DNA of 64,000 nt from Eublepharis macularius. Its lineage: Eukaryota > Chordata > Lepidosauria > Squamata > Eublepharidae. Location: the NCBI RefSeq assembly GCF_028583425.1, contig NC_072800.1, positions 10,801,001 to 10,865,000 of the forward strand. The letters are read 5' to 3'. Position numbers and translations under genes: made by a program. Below are positions 54,868 to 62,110 of this stretch, piece by piece (the first letter of the stretch is position 1; each line of letters starts with the position of its first letter). The notes under the pieces were generated by a model that had not been told where the DNA came from, did not search any database, and worked only from the letters and a program-made list of their open reading frames with translations.

Positions 54868-55284
54868 TGTCAGGTTCAGTGGGTATCTGAGCTGTACTGT
54901 CTCCATTTTCTAATGCTTCTAGTGTTTAAGTGCTTTCCCCACAGGTGCACAAGTTCCCAAGCAGACTTCTCACCGAACGAGATTGTTTTGTCTAACAACG
55001 TTCCATCCCAGATTGGCCTTGACAGAGTCCAGCTTCCCAGGACTGAAAGATGTTGTTTTGAGAACTGTGGGGGGAGGCTGGCTCAGCTGGGAACTGTTAC
55101 TTTGTACCTCATGATTTGCTCTTCATTGGTAACAATGCTCTTGTACCATCCTGGATCCCTTATCCAGGACAGTGGACTATAATGGGTCATTTCTACAGTA
55201 AAGTTTCCTTATTCAAACAATGGACTCTTGTTTGCTTGTAGAGGAGAACCTGTAGGAAGGATATTATTTAGCCACAGTCTGACA
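54868..55284 (+). repeat. 5' LTR (417 bp)
   Basis: Starts TGTCAGGTTCAG, ends CCACAGTCTGACA, with 6-bp inverted ends TGTCAG/CTGACA. The predicted transcript start (R) is at ATTGGTAACAA, 55125-55135, inferred from self-priming. An AGTAAA poly(A)-like hexamer is near 55196. The 89-codon frame inside the LTR is not considered a gene. Confidence 0.95.
55125..55135 (+). promoter_or_regulatory. Self-primer sequence in the LTR (putative 5' end of RNA)
   Basis: ATTGGTAACAA is the exact complement of the 11 nt at 55288-55298. In Tf1 the first 11 nt of the RNA anneal to the primer-binding site. Confidence 0.6.
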
Positions 55285-55287
55285 TTT

Positions 55288-55298
55288 TTGTTACCAAT
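55288..55298 (+). other. Primer-binding site, self-priming type
   Basis: TTGTTACCAAT begins 3 nt after the 5' LTR. It pairs perfectly over 11 nt with LTR positions 55125-55135. It does not begin TGG, as tRNA-primed sites usually do. Confidence 0.65.
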
Positions 55299-55299
55299 C

Positions 55300-56253
55300 A
55301 TGTCTCAGTCGGGCCCAGCGGAATCCAAAGCCGTCCCAGACAGGGATCCTTTGTTTGAGCCGTATGCGTCTCCCGACAACCCACAAGTGCAACCCCAAGA
55401 ACTTCAAACACCTGCACCAGCAGGGAACGGAGCTTCAACTACTACTCCGCCTCTAATCGATCTCGGCAGTGGGGAGGAAAAACCGAAGGCCTCCAAGCCA
55501 ATGGCCACCACCATCCCCTTGTTCTCGTTACCTACACCTTCGGAGTGGGGACCCAGACCCCGAGAAACGAGGGAGCGCAGGACCAGTGGGGTGCACCAGC
55601 AATTACCCATGGACGGGCGTCGAAGCCTAGAGACAGTCCCTGAATTGGACAGTAGCCAACCATGGCTGTTTTGGAATAGGACGACCGAGCAAACAGAATG
55701 GGACACGTCCCGCCGCGGTATCCTAAGTTGGGATTATTCGGAACTCACTCCGTGGTCGGAGCAACCAGAGGTTTCCGAACAAAGTTGGGTGCAGATGCAA
55801 CATCGCACCCTTGCTGTGGATTCCGGCATTTCGGCAGTTACGGGACTAGCCAAAGGGATTCTAGCAGCGAGATCGCAAGGCGATCAGGGAGACCCTCCAC
55901 CTTGGGGGCCAATTTCCCCGGTGGTAGCAGTCGCAGGGGGCTCCACGACGGACCAACCGGGTCCCAGTAGAGTTCAATTGCTGGAAGCTAGGTTGGTCGA
56001 TATGGAACAAAGCCTAGCCCATGCTATACATTTACTCTCATTGATGGTGGCGGGAGAGAGACCATCACCAGAAGAGATGGCTATACAAATAGCCACCCTA
56101 CAAAGTGTAATTTCCAATCCGGGGGAACCTGCCCCGTTGCAGCCGCCGCCCTCAAACGAGTCTCCCGTGCAGCCCCCAGACGAGCCTTCCGAATCGGAGG
56201 AAGAGGGGGAGCCCTGCCCTGGAGAGCCGGGAGACTCCAATGGAAACCCCTAG
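55300..56253 (+). CDS. LTR element ORF1, gag-leader protein
   Basis: 317 codons from the ATG 15 nt after the LTR (MSQSGPAESKAVPDRD); the open frame extends back into the LTR, but this ATG is the first sensible start. The product is acidic and rich in Pro, Ser and Glu. It has a short helical, coiled-coil-like stretch at about residues 226-250 (LLEARLVDMEQSLAHAIHLL). No known enzyme domain. Sushi-type Gag proteins start with a coiled coil before the capsid, so this ORF looks like the N-terminal part of Gag. It ends at TAG 56251-56253, 14 nt inside the next ORF, in a frame one base different (+1). It may be a separate protein, or the first part of Gag joined by a +1 shift or an indel. Confidence 0.8.
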   Translation: MSQSGPAESKAVPDRDPLFEPYASPDNPQVQPQELQTPAPAGNGASTTTPPLIDLGSGEEKPKASKPMATTIPLFSLPTPSEWGPRPRETRERRTSGVHQQLPMDGRRSLETVPELDSSQPWLFWNRTTEQTEWDTSRRGILSWDYSELTPWSEQPEVSEQSWVQMQHRTLAVDSGISAVTGLAKGILAARSQGDQGDPPPWGPISPVVAVAGGSTTDQPGPSRVQLLEARLVDMEQSLAHAIHLLSLMVAGERPSPEEMAIQIATLQSVISNPGEPAPLQPPPSNESPVQPPDEPSESEEEGEPCPGEPGDSNGNP

Positions 56254-58018
56254 GCCGGACGAGGTTCCGCATTCCGGGGATACTCCAGTGGAAGTTCCAG
56301 GAGGGAGTGGAGAGGAGCCAACCCGCCCGACAGAGTCGCCGGTGGTACCCCCTCCAACTTCCCCGATAACGGTCCGGCCGGACCAGCCAGAAGAGCCTCC
56401 AGCTCCCCCAAGGGAGGGAACGCCACACCAAACTCCAGTAATCATCCCCATACAACAAATCCTAGGGGAGGATCAACCAGTGGAGGTCGTACCACGAGAA
56501 CAACCTCCAGGTCCCAGACCAACGACGCCGGGAGGGGCAAGCCCGCGCGGCCCAGCACCCATCAGGCCTTCGCCGCAGCGGCCCCTCCCGCTTCGACCAC
56601 AACTAATACCACTACAGCAGCCGGTAAGACTACCTCCAATGCAACCTGTATTCCCACCTCCAGATCAACTATTACAGCCTATACCACTTCGACCCCGCCG
56701 ACCCGCACCGCAGCGACCAATCATGGCCCAACCTGTTCGGCCACCTCCAGCCCAACCGGTGCTGCCGCCGCCAGCACAACTGGTGCTACCGCCGCCAGCA
56801 CAACCGGTGCTGCCACCGCCAGCACAACCGGGGCTGCCGCCGCCAGCCCACCCGGTGATACCGCCGCCAGCACAACCGGTGCTGCCGCCACCGGCCCAAC
56901 CGACGCTGCCGCCGCCAGCACAACCAGTGCCACCACCACCAGCCCAACCGGTAAGGCCCCCTCTGATACGCCCCGTCCCGTATCTACCACCGCCGCCGGG
57001 GGCCCCCGGGCAACCATTATGGCCCCAACAGCCTCCTCCCGTGCAGCCAGCGCCACTGACCATTCCGATGGACTATTACCCCGCACCAGCCCCAAGGCAA
57101 GACCTTCCAATGGGCTGGGTGAAACTGGAAGCTACTTTTGACGGAGATCCCTCGAAACTGGGATTTTTTCTGGTACAAGTAGTACAGTTCTTCAATCGAT
57201 GGGGACATCTTTTTGGGAGTGAGGCCAGCCAGATTGAACATCTCGGTTCACGGTTACAAGGCAAAGCGGCAGACTGGTATGTAGGACTATACAATATTGG
57301 GGCCCCGGAACTTAATACCTTACAAGGGTTGGTGGATGCTATCCGGGCTCAATACGAAGACCCCTTAGAAGAAACCAGAGCCCGAACAGAATTGCAAGCC
57401 ATTAGGCAAGGCAGCATGTCGGCCAGAGACTATGTTACAAAATTCCGACAGCTAGCCGCTAAATGCCCTAGATGTGAAGAATCCACTAAAATAATCCTGT
57501 TCAAACAAGGGCTGAACCCGAAACTTCTGGATAGAGCCCTCATGCAAGACAATCCTCCTACTTTGTTGGGATGGATTCAACTCACATGTGAAGTTGAAAA
57601 TCGGATATTGGAGGTCCGCTTAGTTGAACAACAACAACAAACGGGACAAAGACGCCCCTTAACTTTGCAGAAGGGAGGACGAGGTACTGGATACGCGACC
57701 CGCGGAGCGAGGGATGCTAGATGGCAACAGGGTTTGTGTTTGCAATGTGGGCAAGCCGGCCACTTTGCGGCACAATGCCCGTATCGGCCTGTGCAAAGAC
57801 CTCCGCTCCAACTAAGGCGTCCAACCCCTGCTCCATTCCCCACGTTACAACGCCCAACACCCGCTCCCCAATCGGGTAGAGGCCGTGGCATCTCCCAGCG
57901 ACCTGCCCCAGACAGAGGATTGGAGGCAGAAGAGCTTATGGAATACGACCCTGCTACCCCAAATATAGAAGGGAATCCAGAAAGCCCCCAGTCGGGAAAC
58001 GAAATGGATCTGTCGTAA
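56240..58018 (+). CDS. Gag (capsid and zinc knuckle)
   Basis: 592 codons from ATG 56240. Residues 1-285 are proline-rich, with an 8-residue tandem repeat (PVLPPPAQ type) at about residues 163-239. The capsid domain lies at about residues 290-455 (LEATFDGDPSKLGFFLVQVV, LQGKAADWYVGLYN, YVTKFRQLAAKCPRCEES). A zinc knuckle CLQCGQAGHFAAQC (CX2CX4HX4C) is at about residue 498. The capsid resembles that of PEG10 and other sushi-derived genes. It ends at TAA 58016-58018, inside the loop of the frameshift stem. It would package the RNA and form the particle. Confidence 0.93.
   Translation: METPRPDEVPHSGDTPVEVPGGSGEEPTRPTESPVVPPPTSPITVRPDQPEEPPAPPREGTPHQTPVIIPIQQILGEDQPVEVVPREQPPGPRPTTPGGASPRGPAPIRPSPQRPLPLRPQLIPLQQPVRLPPMQPVFPPPDQLLQPIPLRPRRPAPQRPIMAQPVRPPPAQPVLPPPAQLVLPPPAQPVLPPPAQPGLPPPAHPVIPPPAQPVLPPPAQPTLPPPAQPVPPPPAQPVRPPLIRPVPYLPPPPGAPGQPLWPQQPPPVQPAPLTIPMDYYPAPAPRQDLPMGWVKLEATFDGDPSKLGFFLVQVVQFFNRWGHLFGSEASQIEHLGSRLQGKAADWYVGLYNIGAPELNTLQGLVDAIRAQYEDPLEETRARTELQAIRQGSMSARDYVTKFRQLAAKCPRCEESTKIILFKQGLNPKLLDRALMQDNPPTLLGWIQLTCEVENRILEVRLVEQQQQTGQRRPLTLQKGGRGTGYATRGARDARWQQGLCLQCGQAGHFAAQCPYRPVQRPPLQLRRPTPAPFPTLQRPTPAPQSGRGRGISQRPAPDRGLEAEELMEYDPATPNIEGNPESPQSGNEMDLS
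56727..56957 (+). repeat. 24-nt minisatellite inside gag
   Basis: About nine to ten in-frame copies of an 8-codon unit (consensus PVLPPPAQ), with variants AQLVL, AQPGL, AHPVI and AQPTL. Confidence 0.85.
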
Positions 58019-58039
58019 AAGGGCCCAAACGACAGATCC
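57994..58039 (+). promoter_or_regulatory. -1 ribosomal frameshift signal between gag and pol
   Basis: Slippery heptamer G GGA AAC at 57994-58000 in the gag frame, a 5-nt spacer (GAAAT), then a perfect 10-bp stem GGATCTGTCG (58006-58015) and CGACAGATCC (58030-58039), with a 14-nt loop holding the gag stop. GGGAAAC is a known functional site, used for example by PEG10. The pol frame is open from the heptamer onward. Confidence 0.9.
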
Positions 58040-61000
58040 ACTCCCGACCCGTCCCAACCAGGGACCGGCCGCATGGGTCCATATTATTCATGCCAGTGAC
58101 TTTGCTAAACCCCGAAAGGAAAATGCACATCCGTGTACAAGCCCTCATTGACTCAGGCTGTTCAAGAGACATCATCGCCCCAGCCCTAGTCAATGGATTA
58201 GTATTGCCAATCCGGGAATTACAAAACCCAGTCATTTTCGAGCAAATGGATGGCACCAACATGAACCCCGTCACTACAGAAACAGTCCCAGTGGTGACGG
58301 GCATGGGCCAACACTGGGAAAAAAGGTCGTTTGTCATCAGTACAACAGCCAAATACCCGTTAATTTTGGGCAGCAAGTGGCTATGCGATCACAACCCCTA
58401 CATAAATTGGGCAGAAGGTAGTATCACCTTCACCCACGCCAACTGTGAAAGCCATCGGTGGAACCAGAATTGGGGTAGTGATCCAACTCACACCGAAAAG
58501 GCTCTTCTCACCCAAGAAGAAATAAATCAAATACCCGAATGCTACTGGTCCTATTTGAAGGCTTTCTCCGAAGAAGAAGCGGACACTCTACCCCCGCACA
58601 GACGAACTGATTGCGCCGTCGAAATCTTACCAGGAGCCTCACTACCCAAAGGCCGACTCTACCCTATGAGTCTCCATGAACGGGAAGAACTCCGTAAATT
58701 CATTGACACCAATCTTCACAGAGGGTTCATCCGTCCAGCCAATAGTCCCCATGCAGCCCCGGTACTCTTCGTGAAGAAAAAAGACGGGGGACTTCGACTG
58801 TGCACAGACTTTAGGGGACTTAATGCTGTGTCGACCAACAACGCCTATCCCATCCCGCTCGTCCGGGACCTTCTCAACGTCGTGGCGCAAGGTAAGATCT
58901 TTACAAAATTGGATTTAAAAGATGCTTACTTCCACGTCTGTATCAAGGCGGGAGATGAGTGGAAAACCGCGTTTAATACACCCCTCGGACAATATGAATA
59001 CTTAGTTATGCCTTTTGGATTGACGGGAGCCCCGTCTGTATTCATGTCCATGATAAATGAAGTACTACATGAATTTTTATATAAAGGAGTGGTGGTGTAT
59101 CTTGATGATGTGTTAATTTACTCAGACTCTGAGGAGGACCACATTCAACTAGTTCAAAAGGTCCTGGCCACTCTAATGAGTAATAAATTGCCCATCAAGC
59201 TATCCAAATGTGAATTCCATAAAACTGAACTCACTTACCTTGGTTACTGTATATCTCAAGAAGGTTTAAAAATGGATCCAACCAAAATACAAGCGATCCA
59301 AGAATGGCAAACTCCCACTACCCGTAAAGAACTGCAGTCTTTCTTGGGATTTGCCAACTTCTATAGAGACTTTATTGCAAACTTCGCGCAAATCACGCTC
59401 CCCTTAACAGAACTGTTAAAAACCAAAGATAAAGGGGACCAAGCAAAGAAACCCTCCTCCAAATTACAATGGACACCCGATTGCCAAACAGCCTTTGAAT
59501 GTCTGAAAGGGCAATTTGTAACAGAACCCATTCTCTGCCACCCCAACGAGAACTACCCTTTCATAGTACAGGTCGACGCCAGCGATACTGCAATTGGAGG
59601 AGTCTTATTGCAGAAGGGGGAGGATGGGAAACTGCGGCCTTGTGCATTCCTATCAAGGAAGTTTTCGGAGGCTGAAAGGAATTGGAATGTGTGGGAGAAG
59701 GAAGCCTTTGCAGTAAAAGCAGCCCTCACTAACTGGCGGCATTGGTTGGAGGGGGCGCGCCACCCCTTTGAGGTTTGGACAGACCATAAAAATCTGGAGG
59801 CCCTTCGAAGCCCCCGCAGATTAAATGCCAAACAATTACGGTGGGCAGAATTCTTCTCCAAATTCAATTTCACTTTGAATTACCTCCCGGGCAAAACTAA
59901 CTTTCTTGCGGACACCCTATCGCGCATGCCCCAGCACAGAAGCAAACGGGAGGAGACTATAGACACTGTCTTCTCACCTATGCAATTGGGAGGCGTGGTA
60001 ACTACATGCAGCCGCGCAGTCCAGCCCCTCCCGCACAGTCAAGAGTGGAAAACGAAACTTAAGGCTGAGGTGGAAAAGGAGGGGGATAAAATACCCAAAT
60101 CCAAGCTGAATCAATCACCACAGGGGTATTGGTTATCCGGAAATAGATTTTATGTACCTGACAGCCTACGAAAAGAGGTCTTACAGCGGTGTCATGATGC
60201 CCCCACTGCAGGACACTATGGGTACTTGAAAACGCTGCATTTAATACAACGGCAATTCTGGTGGCCGGGCATGCGCAAAGACATTTCCCAATACGTCGCC
60301 TCCTGCCCCATTTGCCTCAGCGCCAAAACCCGCAAGGGAAAACCTCCGGGGCTATTGCAACCCTTGGAAACGCCCAACAAACCTTGGGAAACGATATCCA
60401 TGGACTTCATCACTGATTTGCCAGTATCCAAGGGACATAACTGCATTTTAGTGGTAGTGGATCTGTTTTCCAAACAAGCCCATTTCATTCCATGTACCAC
60501 TATACCTACCGCTCGAAAACTGGCAGATCTATTCTTAAAACACGTTGTAAAATTACATTCTTTTCCATCCAAGGTAATTTCGGATCGCGGCGGACAATTC
60601 GTTGCCAACTTCTGGCGGGAGCTTTTACAGATGTTAAATATTGAACAAGGAATCAGTTCAAGCCACCACCCACAAACCGACGGGCAGTCCGAAAAAACTA
60701 ATCAAATCTTAGAGCAATTCCTTCGTTGCTATATCAACTTCCAACAAGATAACTGGGTGGACCTCCTCCCTCTAGCAGAGTTTTCATACAACAACAGTGT
60801 ACATGCCTCTACAGGAGAAGCCCCTTTCAAAGTTGTGTACGGAGCCCACTTTAACCCTTTTCCACTGGACGCTCCCCCTTCCTTTTCCCCGACTTCACCA
60901 GATGTGTCTTCTTGGTGGGGGGAGGCAGCCCAACAATGGACTCTCATTAAAAAACACCTCGAGAAAGCCAAACAGGATTACAAAAAGTACGCCGATCGCC

Positions 61001-61464
61001 ACCGTGCGGCCGAATGGGATTTGCAGCCTGGAGATCATGTTTATATATCCACCAAAAATCTAAAACTAGCACAAGTCAGCCGCAAACTAGCCTTAAAATT
61101 CCTCGGACCTTTTACAGTGCGCAAAGTGATCAACAAAGTGACTGTTGCTGTAAATTTACCCAAAAATCTGCGCCATGTACATGATACATTCCATGTCAGC
61201 CTGTTGAAGAAGGCTCCAACAGATGATAAATGGCACGTCAAAGCTCCACCCATTCCAACGTTAATTGATGATCAAATACACTATGAAGTACAACAAATTC
61301 TGGACTCTAAAATCAAACGCAATCAGTTATTTTACCTCATCAGGTGGAAGGACTTTGACTCTGGGTTTGATGAGTGGGTGAATTCTGTACATGTTCATGC
61401 TCCTAGATTAACCAAAGCTTTTCATACTCGCTATCCATATAAACCTGGGGGAGATTTATTTTAA
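57997..61464 (+). CDS. Pol: protease, RT, RNase H, integrase, chromodomain
   Basis: Reached by -1 shift at 57994-58000; the first ATG in frame is at 58090 (1,124 codons from there, stop TAA 61462-61464). Order from that ATG: aspartic protease with ALIDSGCSRDIIAPA (about residues 19-33); reverse transcriptase with TKLDLKDAYFHV and the catalytic YLDDVLIYS (about 336); RNase H with FIVQVDASDTAIGGV (about 490); the integrase zinc finger, His-His at HDAPTAGHYGYLKTLH and Cys-Cys at CPIC. The integrase core follows, with MDFITDLP, ISDRGGQFVANFW and a Glu in QTDGQSEKTNQ. A C-terminal chromodomain reads YEVQQILDSKIKRNQLFYLI then RWKDFDSGFDEWVNS. The chromodomain is the mark of chromoviruses, where it directs integration. 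All catalytic residues looked for are present, with no stop or frameshift. Confidence 0.96.
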   Translation, partial: KRNGSVVKGPKRQIHSRPVPTRDRPHGSILFMPVTLLNPERKMHIRVQALIDSGCSRDIIAPALVNGLVLPIRELQNPVIFEQMDGTNMNPVTTETVPVVTGMGQHWEKRSFVISTTAKYPLILGSKWLCDHNPYINWAEGSITFTHANCESHRWNQNWGSDPTHTEKALLTQEEINQIPECYWSYLKAFSEEEADTLPPHRRTDCAVEILPGASLPKGRLYPMSLHEREELRKFIDTNLHRGFIRPANSPHAAPVLFVKKKDGGLRLCTDFRGLNAVSTNNAYPIPLVRDLLNVVAQGKIFTKLDLKDAYFHVCIKAGDEWKTAFNTPLGQYEYLVMPFGLTGAPSVFMSMINEVLHEFLYKGVVVYLDDVLIYSDSEEDHIQLVQKVLATLMSNKLPIKLSKCEFHKTELTYLGYCISQEGLKMDPTKIQAIQEWQTPTTRKELQSFLGFANFYRDFIANFAQITLPLTELLKTKDKGDQAKKPSSKLQWTPDCQTAFECLKGQFVTEPILCHPNENYPFIVQVDASDTAIGGVLLQKGEDGKLRPCAFLSRKFSEAERNWNVWEKEAFAVKAALTNWRHWLEGARHPFEVWTDHKNLEALRSPRRLNAKQLRWAEFFSKFNFTLNYLPGKTNFLADTLSRMPQHRSKREETIDTVFSPMQLGGVVTTCSRAVQPLPHSQEWKTKLKAEVEKEGDKIPKSKLNQSPQGYWLSGNRFYVPDSLRKEVLQRCHDAPTAGHYGYLKTLHLIQRQFWWPGMRKDISQYVASCPICLSAKTRKGKPPGLLQPLETPNKPWETISMDFITDLPVSKGHNCILVVVDLFSKQAHFIPCTTIPTARKLADLFLKHVVKLHSFPSKVISDRGGQFVANFWRELLQMLNIEQGISSSHHPQTDGQSEKTNQILEQFLRCYINFQQDNWVDLLPLAEFSYNNSVHASTGEAPFKVVYGAHFNPFPLDAPPSFSPTSPDVSSWWGEAAQQWTLIKKHLEKAKQDYKKYADRHRAAEWDLQPGDHVYISTKNLKLAQVSRKLALKFLGPFTVRKVINKVTVAVNLPKNLRHVHDTFHVSLLKKAPTDDKWHVKAPPIPTLIDDQIHYEVQQILDSKIKRNQLFYLIRWKDFDSGFDEWVNSVHVHAPRLTKAFHTRYPYKPGGDLF

Positions 61465-61475
61465 GGGGGGCAGAA
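61465..61475 (+). other. Polypurine tract
   Basis: GGGGGGCAGAA between the pol stop and the 3' LTR, the expected plus-strand primer position. One C interrupts it. Confidence 0.85.
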
Positions 61476-61892
61476 TGTCAGGTTCAGTGGGTATCTGAGC
61501 TGTACTGTCTCCATTTTCTAATGCTTCTAGTGTTTAAGTGCTTTCCCCACAGGTGCACAAGTTCCCAAGCAGACTTCTCACCGAACGAGATTGTTTTGTC
61601 TAACAACGTTCCATCCCAGATTGGCCTTGACAGAGTCCAGCTTCCCAGGACTGAAAGATGTTGTTTTGAGAACTGTGGGGGGAGGCTGGCTCAGCTGGGA
61701 ACTGTTACTTTGTACCTCATGATTTGCTCTTCATTGGTAACAATGCTCTTGTACCATCCTGGATCCCTTATCCAGGACAGTGGACTATAATGGGTCATTT
61801 CTACAGTAAAGTTTCCTTATTCAAACAATGGACTCTTGTTTGCTTGTAGAGGAGAACCTGTAGGAAGGATATTATTTAGCCACAGTCTGACA
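61476..61892 (+). repeat. 3' LTR (417 bp)
   Basis: Same length and, by eye, the same sequence as the 5' LTR; followed by the ACTGT target duplication. Confidence 0.95.
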
Positions 61893-61916
61893 ACTGTGAC
61901 ACTGAGAGATCTCTGT

Positions 61917-61986
61917 CTTTTGGTGCTACACCTCTGAAGATGCCAGCCACAGCTGCTGGCGAAACGTCAGGAACTACAATGCCAAG
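61917..61986 (+). ncRNA. Hammerhead ribozyme-like motif, right arm
   Basis: Same sequence as the left-arm motif in opposite orientation: core CTGAAGA, helix II GCCAGC/GCTGGC, GAAAC, cleavage triplet GTC. Penelope-like elements are known to carry hammerhead motifs in their pseudo-LTRs. Confidence 0.45.
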
Positions 61987-62110
61987 ACCACGGCAATACA
62001 GCCCGGAAAACCCCCAACAACCATCTTACTGAGTGACCTTGGGCCAGTCCCACACCCTCAGCCTAACCTCCTCACAGGGTTGTTGTGAGGATAAAATAAA
62101 ACCCTGCCTT

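Larger units (their letters stand above)
54868..61892 (+). mobile_element. Intact chromodomain Ty3/gypsy LTR retrotransposon (sushi/Tf1-like)
   Basis: 7,025 bp, with 417-bp LTRs starting TGTCAG and ending CTGACA, and a 5-bp target duplication ACTGT at 54863-54867 and 61893-61897. The order is LTR, primer-binding site, ORF1, gag, pol (PR-RT-RH-IN-chromodomain), polypurine tract, LTR. The two LTRs look identical by eye, gag and pol are open, and the gag-pol frameshift signal is perfect, so insertion is recent and the copy may be active. It is antisense to SLC9A3 and sits in the right arm of a Penelope-like palindrome. There is no envelope gene. Confidence 0.96.
54162..62024 (+). mobile_element. 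Palindromic Penelope-like element (outer nest)
   Basis: A left extension (54162 to about 54196) is followed by the left arm to 54557. A 74-bp unpaired centre (54558-54631) comes next. The right arm runs 54632-54867 and resumes at 61893-62024 after the LTR insertion. A 12-bp target duplication CTTACTGAGTGA is at 54150-54161 and 62025-62036. The centre and right arm encode a frame reading REAIEIHKHKQNFNRKEE then AWAPVLKNT. I take this as the C-terminal end of the GIY-YIG endonuclease of a Penelope-like polyprotein, but the call is from memory of the motif. No reverse transcriptase is left. Confidence 0.72.
54076..62110 (+). repeat. tRNA-derived SINE split by nested insertions
   Basis: The left part, 54076-54161, has GACTGTTGGACTAGGATCTG and CCATGGAAGCTTACTGAGTG. 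The right part, 62025-62110, continues with GACCTTGGGCCAGTC, CACAGGGTTGTTGTGAGGAT and AAAATAAAA. Together they make one SINE of the second subfamily. Confidence 0.8.

Noticed and set aside
54913..55182. 89-codon ORF inside the 5' LTR (identical at 61521-61790)
   Set aside because: It lies wholly in the LTR and is spanned by the regulatory region. Identity of the two copies only reflects LTR identity.
55285..55302. tRNA-type primer-binding site
   Set aside because: There is no TGG start and no recognisable tRNA 3' complement. The self-complementary 11-mer explains the site better.
56665..57110. Glycine/alanine-rich minus-strand ORFs of about 130 codons
   Set aside because: They are antisense shadows of the gag proline-repeat minisatellite.
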